DNA from: Leptodactylus fallax
Lineage: Eukaryota; Chordata; Amphibia; Anura; Leptodactylidae
Direction of reading: 5' to 3'
Assembly (NCBI GenBank): GCA_947044405.1
Contig: CAMRHE010000054.1
Location: forward strand, 6,525,501-6,589,500
Length of the DNA stretch: 64,000 nt
The first letter of the stretch is position 1. The number at the start of each line of letters is the position of its first letter. This document shows positions 11,840 through 23,884 of the stretch, piece after piece. A model generated the notes under the pieces. It was given only the letters and a program-made list of their open reading frames with translations, was not told the origin of the DNA and searched no databases. Position numbers and translations under genes: made by a program.

Positions 11840-13096
11840 GCCAACATCCTGCAAATGATGGAGGATAACAAGAAGCTGGCACTCAGAATAGATGTGCTAT
11901 ACAATCTGAGAGCCAGGACGTGACTAACCTGAGATCTGAGCTGACAGCCACCAACAGGAGACTGGCTGAGCTGATCAGTGGAGACCCCTGTGTCATGAAG
12001 AATAACCAACACAACACACAAGGTCAAGAGTATGGCCACATAAAGTTGAGCAGATCTGGAAAGCACAAATGAAAGACAAATATACATATGGGTTGCTGCT
12101 AAGGGAAGAAGTGTCGCAGCTGCAAGATGAGGTACACGACAAATGAAGGAAATGTTTGCAAAGGACCTGGAGGAGTCATATGACAGCTGATCGGCGGAGG
12201 TACTCTCTGTGACAGAGCTTATGGTGCAGCTGTCACAGAAAGAGCAGGCGCTGGCGCAGGCAAAGGAGGAACTTCAGGTTATGAAGGCAGATTGAAGATA
12301 TTTAAAATCAGAAAAAGTAATTATATTCAACCATGGAAAGCCGGAAGGAAGAATTGCTCTACTTTATCCGAAATTATGAGCAACATAGAAAGGAAAGTGA
12401 AGATTCAGTCAAGGTTTTAGCAAAAGAAAAAGATCTTTTAGAGGGGGAAAAGTGGGAGCTGCCAAGGAAGCAACAGACCATGCCACTTCTCTTTGGTCAC
12501 AGTTGGACTTGAAGGACAATTGGATCAGAGAGGTCAAGGCTGAGATTGCAATGATAACAAAGTGTTTTGTCCAGAGAAAAGAATACTGTGTTTTTGATCA
12601 GAAGAAGAAGCTCTCCACAAGAGGGATAGCGGCCAAGCAGTCTTTAGCGACCCTCACTAAAAATTTACCCAAGGGACATTCACTGGCTATGCCAGATGAA
12701 ACCATCCTAAATGGAAACCAGGAGTGGGTAATCTGCATGCGGATCTTTCCCTAACTGCAGCCATCCATCAAAACCAGCAAACAATGTACCACAGGCAACC
12801 ACAGCATACTGCTGATCGGCAAGCTGTCAGAGTAAGCCCTTGTGATTGGCGACAACCATCTATAATCTCTGCCGCAGAGGGTGACAGATCGTCAACACCG
12901 AGTGACATCAACTCACCAATACAACAACACATTCCCTCTGTAATTCTTTAGAAGACCTGGAAGACCAGAAGAGGAAAAAGAAGAGGGAGAAGATGGGTTT
13001 TGGGTCTTTCAAGGAAAAAACAGAGGAAATCCTTAGACCCTGGTCTTTTTTGACCGTACTACACCTGACTATTAAATTGAAGAGGATATGGACTGG
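11840..13096 (+). pseudogene. KAZN: Kazrin processed pseudogene (retrocopy fragment)
   Basis: Translated in shifting frames, the segment follows vertebrate kazrin, a coiled-coil, desmosome/cytoskeleton-associated protein. The order is ILQMMEDNKKLALRID, LRSELTATNRRLAEL, LLREEVSQLQDEVH, NYEQHRKESEDSVKVLAKEK, AKEATDHATS, QSLATLTKNLPKGHSLAMP, ILNGNQEWV, TADRQAVRVSPC, EGDRSSTPSDINSP, SLEDLEDQKRKKKREKMGFG and finally RKSLDPGLF. These match the family in correct order without introns, so it derives from a spliced transcript. Frameshifts and stops occur throughout. The 5' edge at 11840 is preceded by a polypyrimidine tract and CTAG, like an unspliced acceptor. No poly(A) is seen; the copy ends inside the coding region and is framed by inverted arms. 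Identification is from recognition of the family, not a search. Confidence 0.85.
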
Positions 13097-13703
13097 TGAC
13101 TATGTCTGGATCCAATCCGAACCAGTCAAGTGAGCCTTTTTATTCTATTTAGAGCTTTTTGTTGGTTTTTTTAATTTTTTTTTTTACATTTTCATTGGCA
13201 TTGCTGTGATTCTGAAATAGCTGTACACAAGACCCCCAAACAAAGACGTAGCTGAAACGGGTGTGTGGTGTTAGACCTTGAAGATCTCGGTGCGGTGACC
13301 AGTCATGGGTATGTGTTGCTGCTGATCCATGCAGCATTGTTTTCATTTGAGGGCATGTGCAATTAGATAGTTGATATCATACCATTCATCACAGTTTGAG
13401 TACTCCTTTATACACTGCATTTTATTAGTTGTTTTCAGAAGCAACAAGGTCATTGTCTAGTGTGAATTGTATTTATTATTAATATATACATATTTATTTA
13501 TTAGTTAGGGGATTATATAATTAATTTATTATTGGTAGTGTTCTTGTCCCCATGTACTTACCTTAGATATGAATTTGTGTTATATTGACCCCTTTTTGAG
13601 AGGGGTATGTCTCCTATAGAGTCTGACAGCTTTGTTTTTTGTACTATCTGTCTCATTCTTGTTATTTATTTTTGTTTTTATATTTTTGATTTAATAAAAT
13701 ATG

Positions 13704-14334
13704 TGTAACATCCTGGTCCGTTCGGACCTCTGCACCATCCTCCGGCCACATGCTGTGGCGCAAGAGGCATGTTCGTTTGTTATCCTCTGCTCCATGGCCT
13801 CCTGTTGTTTTGGCACTTCTGAGAGTTCATTGCAGTGTACCAGTTCAGCCAGTGCTATGGTTTACTAAAGAGTTAACGTTAGTTGCTCTTTGATTGACAT
13901 CCTTCCTTGCCAATCAAGCCTGGGGCAGATTCTGGATATCCTTTATATGGTTTTCCAACCCTCTCTTGGTTGCTTGCTATTAGTCTCTCTGAGTGTGCTA
14001 AGCGTTATACTGTTTCCTCTTATCTATATTCTGACCTTGGCTTTTCCCTTTGACTATTCTCCTGGTTCTAATTTGGTACTCCACTGCTCGATTGGTTCTG
14101 ACCATTGGTTCTCTTTATTACCCGTTCCTGTTTGTTTGTCTTGTCTGCGTTTTGTGTATTCACTTGCATTATAGGAAGGGACTGTCGTCCAGTTGTCCGC
14201 CTAGGTTAGTTGAGGCAAGTAGGTAGGGACTGGAGGTGGGTCAAGCATTAGGACTCACTGTCTCTTTCGTTTCCCTTCCTCCCAGGTTTCAGCAGCAGCT
14301 ACAGGGAAATTGCTCAACTGGCAATTCCCTAACA
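13704..14334. mobile_element. Solo LTR (631 bp)
   Basis: The segment starts TGTAACATCC and ends TCCCTAACA, giving TG...CA ends, and is flanked by a 5-bp duplication ATATG (13699-13703 and 14335-14339). The pyrimidine-rich body resembles LTRs common in frogs. Removing it restores the alignment of the right cassette arm, which is independent proof of insertion. The family is not determined and no internal retroelement genes are present. Confidence 0.75.
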
Positions 14335-14390
14335 ATATGGTTTTTAGATTTGTGCTTAGCTCAATATTTGTCAGTTTATTTATATTTTGT

Positions 14391-15224
14391 CTTGATGCTT
14401 GCACGCCCATTTTTAGGGCAGGACATAATAAGGTAGATGTGTTTTATGTAAATCACATCCATAAACTGTGCTATGTGGTTGTTCATAAACTAAGTATATA
14501 CCATACATTACATTACATGTATAAAAGTGCCTAGTCAGAAGCACAATGCAAATTCCAGAGGAAGGTGGTTTTTCATTACTTTGTTTTGGGTGTGCACACA
14601 TTTTTTTATTTGTTGTTGGATTACTGTATGTATCATTTGATGGATTTAGTACTGTGGTCATTTTTGGCTTTCTGTTCCCATGACAGGCTTAGGGTTGGCC
14701 TATTCAAAAGTTTGCTATGGGACCTAGCCTGTTCTAGTTAATCCCATGGATAGTCTTACAAATAAAAATATCTAATGTAACTAATAAGTACTTAAAACAA
14801 CTGAATTATGCCTGTATGCCTGTATGCCTGCAAAATCAACCTAGAGATATGTCTACACTTAACTGACTTCTAGTTTGGTTAACCAATGTAAATTGTCATG
14901 AATCCAATGCAACACAATATGACAACATGATAACAGAAGCCTTGAAAGGTGGCAAATCACAAAAGACCTTGTTGTTTTTTAGAAAAGTTGCATAACTGGT
15001 AATACTGGTAATGTGGACATGTCCAGCCAAGAGAAAAGGTAAGGGAGGACATATCTGTATTACAGTTGTGTGACACTATTTATTGTATTATGTAAGACCT
15101 TGAAGATCACTAACACATCTGGGGCCTTACATGTTTTCCTGTTCACTAATCAAATGTCAAACATATATAGAAAAAAAACAGGCTGAAGATAAAGAGAAAG
15201 TTTTGCTGTAATGTTTGTTAATAC
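14391..15224. other. Collagen intron 2 sequence, no gene seen
   Basis: AT-rich, with a short direct repeat of CTGTATGC near 14812-14830. No exon, transposon ends or long open frame could be supported. Confidence 0.45.
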
Positions 15225-15348
15225 CTTTTTTTATTGTTCAGGTGAGCCGCAGAGCTTACGCGGATAGCTGATAAATCTGGTTTTGAACCATTGACTATTT
15301 TTACGTTTGAATTTGTGGAATGTCGAAGTTCATCTATGATATCATACA
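15225..15348 (-). CDS. Collagen exon 2, start of mature protein
   Basis: The 124-bp exon is read as TG + 40 codons + AG. It encodes YDIIDELRHSTN ... DLSAIRVSSAAHLNNKK and completes a Val with the last base of exon 1 and a Ser with the first base of exon 3. Acceptor is TGCAG, donor GTATTA. It corresponds to the start of the TSPN domain, although the CP(x)IR cysteine motif usual in collagens IX/XIX/XXII is missing. The clean phase agreement with both neighbours is the main evidence. Confidence 0.82.
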
Positions 15349-17278
15349 CTGCAAAATATAAAAGAAACAAGAAACTATTTTAATTTCAAACATTGTAAAT
15401 TTTATATCATCAGGCTGGGTATAAAGTTAAAGTGTACATTGTGTTTAATATGACTTTTCAGGGTAATCTGCTATGTCTGTAAATGAGGATTAATGTTATT
15501 TCTGGTCATTATCTGACTTATATTTTGCATTATTTAGCAATTTCCTCTCTGCAGGCTGTATCTGCCGATGTAATTTCTCTCTGAGCTGGTGGGGGAAACA
15601 AGCTGCCATGTACTAGTGAATCTGCTCTATAAGTGTCTCTCTCTCACTAGTGAATCTGCTCTATAAGTGTCTCTCTCTCACTCAGAAATGGCCCCAATAC
15701 CATGCAGGATATGTATAGAGAAGTACTGTACTGATGTGATGTATTCTTTGGCTGTGTTGGAAAGCTTCATATTCAGCTCTAACATCAGTGTAATCCTGTC
15801 CTTCTTCCTTTATTATCTTTTTACCTGTCTTTTATCTCCTGCAATTCCTGCTCACTCCTCCTCTCTCCATAGACTTCTATAGACATGAGTAATTTGAGTT
15901 ATGTGACCTGCAACCCATCTTCAGACGGATGAAGCAGGGATTTTCAAGGCAAAAGGAAGTTTAGCAGAGGAAGGGGGAGCCAGGAAACTGCATGACAAGT
16001 GCAAAAAGAGGCAGTACTTTCGGATAAGATATATTATAAAGTTTCTTTTAATTTCCTGTATTTTTTATTTATGTAGTGTCTATTTAAAGGTGCAGTAAAA
16101 TAGTTTTCACAGGGGCTATTTCTAATTCTCAGTTGCCTTAAGCTGGTAGGTGGAGACTGGCTCCTGTAATGTCCTGCAGTTCTACTGAACTAAATTTACA
16201 GCACCATAGATACTTATGGTGCTCAAAGTTCAGTTCAGTAAAACTGTTGAGGTCTGGGTGTTGCATATGAAATGTAGACATGGAAACTAATGTACAATGT
16301 ACTCCAAATGAGGCCTAAATATTCAGGTCTGAAGTCTATCATACATGAATTTCTGTCCAAATTCCGAGCACTGCAATTTAATGATGGAGCACTGTCATAG
16401 GAACTGTACAGATAATGGATGGAGTAGGGGTTGCTTCTCCTAACAGCCTACACAGACGTGTCTGCAAACTGTTGCTGTGTGAAAAATACTGGAAATCCTG
16501 CAAATCTCACAGCTTACAATGTAAGAAAAGTCTTCTATGTACTTGTATCCACTTCTGGCTGCTAGTGTGGTTACAGATGGGATATTATTCAGACACCAGC
16601 AGCTTTTTTAACTGTGCTCATAGATTTTTTTTTGTCTGCTTTATCTGCTTGGTTGCATGTATTTGCCCTGCATTTACAGTCCATTATTCCTGGATCTCCT
16701 ATATTATGGTTTTGGGCTTTTCGCAGGTATATGTATGCAATTGTATAATTACTGCTGGCAGAATGGCAGAACTTTATCAGCAATGGATGAGGAAGGGGGA
16801 CAGACTGACACAATTTGATTATTAGCAGCAGAAGAACTGATAGGACATAATTTATGAAGACTTATACAGCAAGAGAACAAGCTGCCAGCTACTTTTCATG
16901 AAAACTCAGTTATCCATTAAAGGCCCCTACTAAACAGTACTATTATTAGTTTTACAGACATTTTGTACCTGGCAGACTACCTTTAAACCTAACTATTTAT
17001 CATTTCTTTTTCAAAAACATATATTGTACATAGAAACATAATATACACATCTTTACAGATCCCTTTGTAGCCCTTTTGTAGCTGTGTTATGTTATTACAT
17101 TTCTGTAGCTCATGAAGTTCACTTGAAATTTTGTAGTAAACAAAAAAAAAAAAATCTAACAAAAGATCAGATAGTGGATAAAAAGCTCTTTTGTTTGATG
17201 CTTCTCTATCATTTGTTACATAATATCATTTAACTGTAATATTCAGTAGATAGTTAGTAATTGTAATAATGTACTTAA
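15349..17278. other. Collagen intron 1, no gene seen
   Basis: AT-rich intron. A 34-bp direct tandem duplication (CTAGTGAATCTGCTCTATAA...) lies at about 15613-15682. A 136-codon open frame at 16415-16825 has no recognisable domain and no splice support, so it is not called. Confidence 0.45.
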
Positions 17279-17577
17279 AGGGAGCCTGACACCAGAACCC
17301 AGGATATCAACCCAGATACTAAGTTACTGAGATATTGCTGTTTTTGTCCTTATAAAAATTAGCTCCTGGAGCAATGTGGGTGGTGCTGGTGCTCCAAAGA
17401 GGTTAGCGACAACATCCTCATTGCTCTAAAGAGCTCTTTTGCAAAATGACAAAAATTGAGCTATCTCAGCAACAGAGGCACTGATTCACAAGGGGAAAAC
17501 ACAGTTTGATTCAAGTGACCTTAACCTATCTATCCATGGACTGGATTGATATGTTGGGTTCTGGTGACATACTTCCT
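17279..17577. mobile_element. TTAA MITE in intron 1 (299 bp)
   Basis: Inverted ends AGGGAGCCTGACACCAGAAC and GGTTCTGGTGACATACTTCC are flanked by TTAA on both sides (17275-17278 and 17578-17581). TTAA duplication suggests a Kolobok/piggyBac-type MITE. It lies only 17 bp downstream, in gene sense, of the exon 1 donor. Confidence 0.8.
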
Positions 17578-17598
17578 TTAAGTAGAACCTTGACTTAC

Positions 17599-17678
17599 CA
17601 GAGCTAGCAGACTCTTGGCATCTTACGTTGATCAATGTGACCAAAATGAGAAGGAAAAAAAAATCTTGGAAATGTCAT
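17599..17678 (-). CDS. Collagen exon 1, signal peptide, with apparent 1-base frameshift
   Basis: The ATG at 17676-17678 is followed by MTFPRFFF. A run of nine T (A9 on the plus strand, 17655-17663) then puts the rest out of frame, and the literal frame hits TAG before the donor. The frame one base over reads LLILVTLINVRCQESASS, a textbook hydrophobic signal peptide with a cleavage-like VRC-QE, and ends with one base that joins exon 2 in phase. Eight T instead of nine would make the exon fully open. Donor is GTAAGT. Either a homopolymer sequencing error or a real allele is possible. Confidence 0.75.
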
Positions 17679-18965
17679 CTTCTCTTTATCCAATAACATT
17701 TATCTAAAAGCAAAAGTACCACATTAATAATTGCTGTTAATAATTAAAACAAGTTATTAATTAGTAATCTATGAAACTAATGTTATGGAACAAAAAAATA
17801 AATAAATAAAATGTGTTTGCTTTTTCAGAAATTGATTCAGAAAAATACAGGTATATCCAATCCATATACTCATCAGACATTGTACGTTGAATTATCTAAA
17901 TGTAGTACATGCAGCTTGTAATAAAGTCACCCTTTGTCAGGATTGTTGGTCCTTAAACACTGTTAAGATCAAGGCCATACTCAAGAATAGGTCAGTCACT
18001 CAGACAGACACAGCAGATTAACTGGAACAAACTTTACTTAGTGTTGAGTCAACAGGAAACAGCCGTGCAGAGAGGCAACTAGCATAATTAAACTTCTTGG
18101 CAGAGACCCCTAGCTTGTCAGTTACTCTTCTTGGCAGTGGCATTTATTTTAAAGCAGACAATCTCTTAATGCACAATTTCAAATGGTGGTTGCCAGGAGC
18201 ATAGACAACACATGCACAGGTACAATAAACTTCATGATGGTTTACCTGATTGTATGGTACCTCCTTTAGCACACAAAGGCCTCACCATGTCACAGTGATC
18301 TGCTGGCTACCATCTCTGTTTGAGAGAACACTGTGTAATGCTCTCTGTCTCTCTTGTATGGGTGTTCTCTCATAGGAACTGAGTCACTGGTGGCACTTCT
18401 CTTGGCAAGATTCTACAATACTCAAGATGGCAAGTGTCAGGCAGTTCTCCCCATAGGTGTTCCTCAGGACATAGAAGCAGATTAGTTACCAACAGGCTTA
18501 TGCTACAGTACTTTTGCCCTAAGGATACAGCTGGGAAGTTGACTGTAACCCCTTTCAGGTCCCTTCACAGGTCACTCTATGGAAAGTACAGCACACTCTG
18601 TTCATCTTTACTTTAATTCAAAAAAGACAAGGAGTACTTTTCCCACTCCTTTGTTGGCTCTTAGATTAGGCTTCACTAGCTTTGGAACTCACATTGAGCT
18701 GTATGGAAGAGAAGCACACTACACTTCTATGCACAGGCTCTTGCCCTCTTCCAGGAAGATTCTGAAAGCACATGCAAAGATGCACAGCCACTCTATGAGG
18801 CAAAGATAATCTGGGCCACATTCCCCTACAGGTCCTGCACTATTAAAGATGACCACTCAAGTTTACCAAATATGTGTCTTAATTGAAGTTTATTGGTGTG
18901 CATTGGACTCTTGATATCCCAGTGAGGTTAACTGATTCATGTGATTCAGATGTACATTATAAGTA

Positions 18966-19045
18966 CTAGGACGTCATGGTGGCTTTGCAGTACTGGAAAC
19001 CTCTGTTCAAATCTGACCAAAGACAACATCTGCAAGGAGTTTAGG
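18966..19045 (+). repeat. tRNA-derived SINE fragment
   Basis: ATGGTGGCTTTGCAGTACTG followed by a box-B-like GTTCAAATCTGACC and then AGACAACATCTGCAAGGAGT matches a common vertebrate tRNA-head SINE as I recognise it. It is truncated at both ends and its internal promoter is degraded. Confidence 0.55.
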
Positions 19046-20867
19046 ATAGGCCATAAAAAATACGCCCAGGCAACCATTTTAAGGATGGAGGTGTACTATA
19101 TGTGGGGTTTGTATTTCCCATGAAATGTAAGCAAGAGTAACTGGCTCACTCTGTAAGTAATGTACAAATGTAGTTTCAGACTGGCCAGCAAGATACATTA
19201 TTGTGCTGCTAATCGGGAAATCCTGTTGAGAATTGAACTTCCTTGTTCGTTCTGACCAGCATTGGGCTGTGACCTTGTTTGGGAGGGTTGGGTTTATGGA
19301 AACCCTTGAAATCAGAGTGTTCCTGGATTATTGCAAGCATTTGTGGATTGCTTTCTTGACAGTTCCAGTTCTTTGGACTGAGGGAGGGCCTTAATAATCC
19401 TGCTCTTTATGACCAGAGACTGAGTACCCTACCCTAAGCTACAGAGAGTGTGCCCCACCAATTCCAATTATTGTAGCTTTCTCTTTCTCAGATTGCAACC
19501 ACAATGTTATGTTGTGTGCCTTCTGAAAAAAAAAATTTAACTAGCACATTGTATGCTCACTGAGAATTGTAACCATTGAGCTCTATGACTTTATGAGACT
19601 CTGCAAATGCCAAGTCTACTTACTATTTATTATTGTAGCTGTCTTGCATGCATTTGTGACTATAACCACTAATCTGTGCACCCATAAACGTTTGTAACTG
19701 CCGAGTTAATTGCCATGTACTCTAACTGCCAAGAAGTGTGTACCCTGTTGGAATAAAGTTAAATTCATGCTTACTGCTGCTTATCTTCCTCTTCACTGTG
19801 CCATCCTAGAGTGTTGCCTTGTAATAGTGTCAAACTAAATGGATGTGTCAGGAAGAGACTAAAGAGAGCTGCTTCTGTCCATGGACAGTGTTTGGTATTT
19901 CATTGAGTAGGTTACCATTTACACATTAACTTACATTTACATTTTTATATTCATGCAAATAGATAGGCCACTTCCATTCAGTGTCAATGATATTCCCTAC
20001 TATAGACACTTACTAGACCCCAGAGTAAGGTTTATTAGTATTATAAAGTTGAACCAGGATCAAGTCTCTTAATCCAATGACATGACCAAAATTTGTAACT
20101 GTGTTCATTGATCTTTGATCAAATGCATAACAGCATGCACTCACTCACACATTATGGAGGGAATAAGACTTCCTGAGGGACAATTACTTGCTGTTAAGTA
20201 AAAGGAACAATTTGTATTTTGAAATTAATTACATTGTAGCATAAAGTCTTTGCAGTCAATGACTTTCAATTCAATAATAATAATACAACAATAGCAATAA
20301 GCACTGAAGTCTTGGATTGATGTCCATCCTTTCTGCAAAGTCATTTACCTACACAAGGAAATCAAGTTATTGTTCTAAAACTTAATGGACCAGCCAGTAG
20401 CTGTCAACGCTACTCTCAAAATGGACATTGTGAAATACAGGAGTTAATTTGTTTCAATTTATTTACTTTAGGGTTAACAGACAGTCCTCAGAACACACAC
20501 AGACAACCATTGTAAGGATTAACTGCCCTTTAACCGCAGTGCAAATATTGGGTTTCACACTAGCAGTTTGCTGTGAAATTCAATACTACTACATGAACGG
20601 GAAAGATCACATTGTGATGACCATTCAGCAATGCCTTCCATAACCCAAAAGTCCATATATCATGGTATATAATAATAACAGTTCATATGTGAATTTAATA
20701 TTTTGAAATTAAAAGTATATTTCTACAGAATTGGTTCCAGAAAGTGGAACAATCTATTTTCACAATGTACTATACAAACTGTATTTGATTTGTATATTCA
20801 TTACTTTATTTGTCGCAAGTGAGTTGTTAAAACATTAAATCCTGTACAAAGCATACAAAACATTATA

Positions 20868-21062
20868 TTGTATCACAGAGTTAATAAGGTTGATGACAAA
20901 TCCATCAAGTTCAACCTACAGTATAAGCCTACTGTATTTATCCAGAGAAAGGGAGAGGAAATCATATTACTGTTAGAGGAAAACTTTATTGCTGACTATA
21001 AATATGGTCATCAGAATAAATCCTTGAATCTATGCCTCATCTCCAGCAATTTAACTATATTG
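20868..21062 (+). repeat. Dispersed vertebrate repeat fragment
   Basis: CACAGAGTTAATAAGGTTGA ... CCATCAAGTTCAACCTACAG ... TGGTCATCAGAATAAATCC resembles a widespread fish/frog interspersed repeat. The 78-codon open frame over it is a chance product. The class is not assigned. Confidence 0.5.
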
Positions 21063-23435
21063 ATATTAAAGATAATAAATAAAGCAAATACGTATAATGG
21101 TTGAAAAAACTACAGTCTAATTATAACCAAGATGTCATCACTTACATTTCATACTTTGTGGGTCAATACACAAGATGAGCAGATTGTGATCCGACACTTC
21201 AGAAACCTTCAGGAGAAGAGGTTGAGTCTGTCCAGGGTAGCTGGGAAAGTATTATGCACTCAACATTTCTTGCTCAAACCTCAGATGTCACACTACTACT
21301 TCAAGTTTTGTGCTTCAGAATCCTGCTCTTAAGCGATAGGTGGAACACGTGAGCACTACCTCTATCTATTTAGCCCTTACGCAGTGCCATTCATAGAAAG
21401 TGTAAGATATTTTGGTTGGATTTTGTGAACTGTGATATCCTTTATAATGCTAATGTTTCACTGTAATTGATAACAGTAAAGTTATAACTGATGTTATACA
21501 ATGAAGAATATATAGAAAGTTTTAGTACTTCTGTTTATAGGAATTGCTATCTGTTACCAATATGTCTCCCATAACATGCACCCCATACTACTAGTTTAGT
21601 TACATGCATTAAACACTTAAATCTAATGTCTTATGGAATAGTTTACTATGTTCATGGTTTGAATATAAAGGGAATAATAATGAACACTAATTTGGGGACT
21701 TGGTGGAAATTTATGCTGGAACCAATCCTGTTTTTTCATTGGGTATTGTTTGTGCCTCATTGCAAAAATATGCAATATCTATGCCAAACCATTTCTGGTT
21801 CTAATCTAGTTGCATGCTATATCCTTTGGACCGCTTCACACTGGCAGATTCAATCTGTAAAGTATGGACAGGGTGTGAGCCATAAATCCTAGGCCGAACA
21901 CTACTAAGCCAGAACCTGGACTCCAAGCTTCACAACGATCTTTCATGGTAGGGGTCCCTGTCTCCCTGCAATCATATTTTCAGCATAGAACAGTAGTCCT
22001 ATGAGGAGGTCCAAACAGATCAATATAATGCTGGGAATTCAGGCCTTGCCTTAGTGTTCCGTCCAGGAAATATGGCAAACATGTGGTATGCATTTCTGGA
22101 ACTAAATCTACAGTGTGAAGCCATACTTAAGAAAGAACATAAGGCTGATAGGGTTCATTATTTCTAGTTACTCCCTATCCACTTTATGCATTCTATTTTT
22201 CCATTTCCACTAGGAGATGTCACAATACAATCATTTGATGATTGATATAATGCTTTGGTATAGTCATTGTCCCAAAACATTAATGTGTCAAAAACTGACT
22301 GGCAATCTCTTAAACCATGCCTTTGTAATGGCCCTATAGGCATTTGGCCTTGGTAGGTGTGGAGGCCTTTGTGCATATGGTTTGTGCCATGACAACTTTT
22401 GGCATCCCATGATCATAGTGAGGAGTTGCCAATGGAGAAGGCAAGGGAGTCTCTTCTTCAGTAAACTTCTTTGATGCTGCAGTCTGCTGCATCCAAGCAG
22501 CTATTCAGCTGAGACTGGCTGTTACTTCTGCCAGTCACTTCTAGGCTCCCATGGTGATCATGTGGAAACAGCTTATGATCCCATGTGATCACCCTGCTGT
22601 AACTGTATGTCAAGTTGCCTTACCTACCTAGAAACTATATTGGAAAATACAACTTTTCATTATACAATACATATGCTTCATTAAATACTTAAATTGGAAT
22701 ACTGCTTTAATATAAGTTAAAAGAAGTTTGGCTTGCTTCTTGAAATACAATATATTAGAAGGTATCTGTGATAGATTGTACGAGAAAGAAAAGTGATCCA
22801 GGAACTTGTTCTGATTTAATCTTCATTTGTCAAAAAACATTTTGTTATCTTACATGAAGACTAAAAATCACCAGTAATACTCTGGGGGAGCTTTAATAAT
22901 GAGGAAAAAAACTGAAGCAAAAAACAGAAGTGATTTACCAAATATATACATATATATATACTGCATGTCTAAATAAAAGATCCCAGAAAAGAAATGATGT
23001 GTGTGTTCTTATTGCATGTATTGCTTCTATAGTAACAAGTATCATTGCAAAAGATATACTGTGCATACATCTTAAGTATTTTTACATGTCCTGTAGAAAT
23101 ACCATACAGTGCATTGCAAGAATCTGCTAGACTCAAAGCAAACATATGGTCTGTGAAAGGGATGGATTCAGCACATTTATAATGTATGGCATTGAAACCA
23201 AGGAGGTAAACATAGTTTATTAGCCCAGGAAAATAAATTTCTTGTAACATAATCGGATTATTAAAACAAAGAAACATAATCCTTCTCATTAGTTCTTGGA
23301 TACTTTGACATGAAAAATATCATCATAGATAAAAGCATGTGACAGGTAATAATGTACAAAGAACAATTTCATGGATTTACAAGTGTCAAGGCAAATTATA
23401 CCTTAGGTTTGCTACATAAATCATATCACAGTGAT

Positions 23436-23443
23436 GTGATAAC
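23436..23443. repeat. Left 8-bp target duplication of the 22-kb hAT element
   Basis: GTGATAAC immediately precedes the left end TAGAGATGAGC and is repeated exactly at 45617-45624 after the right end. Confidence 0.85.
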
Positions 23444-23884
23444 TAGAGATGAGCGAATTTCTCAAAAGTTCGATTCTGCAGTTCGATTTGAAGTTCCAAA
23501 AAATTTGCTTCAATCCGAATTAATTTGCAGCAAATATCGCTAAAAAACACCTATTTTCTGGCTTCAGAGAGCCTGTATAGTGGTGTAGAACACTGTGCCT
23601 TGCAGTAACACGCATAGGGAGCCTACTGTGGTAGTCAAAAATACTGTGAGTCAGTATGACATGAAAATGACAGATGTCGCTCTTAGAACCACTGCACATT
23701 TCACTTATTTGGACAGTTACGGGGCCAAAACTGACCAACTAACTCAAGTGTGAACTCAGCCTTACAGGTCCATATTAGTGCCAGGTAGGAAGAACCATGC
23801 AGAGGCCCAATATCCTACTGAAGCGTGAAAGAGCGCACACTTTTACACCATCGTCTGTCGATTCCACATATATGTCTACAGAGT

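Larger units (their letters stand above)
11205..14390. mobile_element. Inverted-repeat cassette enclosing a kazrin cDNA
   Basis: Arms of roughly 0.5-0.6 kb at about 11205-11790 and 13240-13703 (continuing at 14335-14390 past a solo LTR) are imperfect reverse complements. The motif GAGGGCATGTGCAATTAGAT in the right arm, for example, pairs with the left. The arms resemble the inverted pseudo-LTR arms of Penelope-like elements; the left arm holds GAAATGCGCATC, a hammerhead-like segment. No reverse transcriptase is inside. The interior instead is a spliced copy of host kazrin mRNA. The PLE assignment is an inference. Confidence 0.65.
17679..23443. other. Region upstream of collagen gene, no coding gene supported
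   Basis: About 5.8 kb without a supportable gene. It contains the promoter side of the collagen gene, but no TATA box or other element could be assigned with confidence. Segments near 17930-18860 and 19190-19800 have LTR-like composition, including an AATAAA near 19750, but no paired ends were found. Small repeats are listed separately. Confidence 0.45.

Noticed and set aside
16415..16825. 136-codon plus-strand open frame in collagen intron 1
   Set aside because: No recognisable domain, no repeat of pattern, wrong strand for the gene, composition like the surrounding intron.
17930..19800. Possible LTR retroelement
   Set aside because: LTR-like composition and an AATAAA were noticed, but no paired ends, target duplication or retroelement coding sequence was found.
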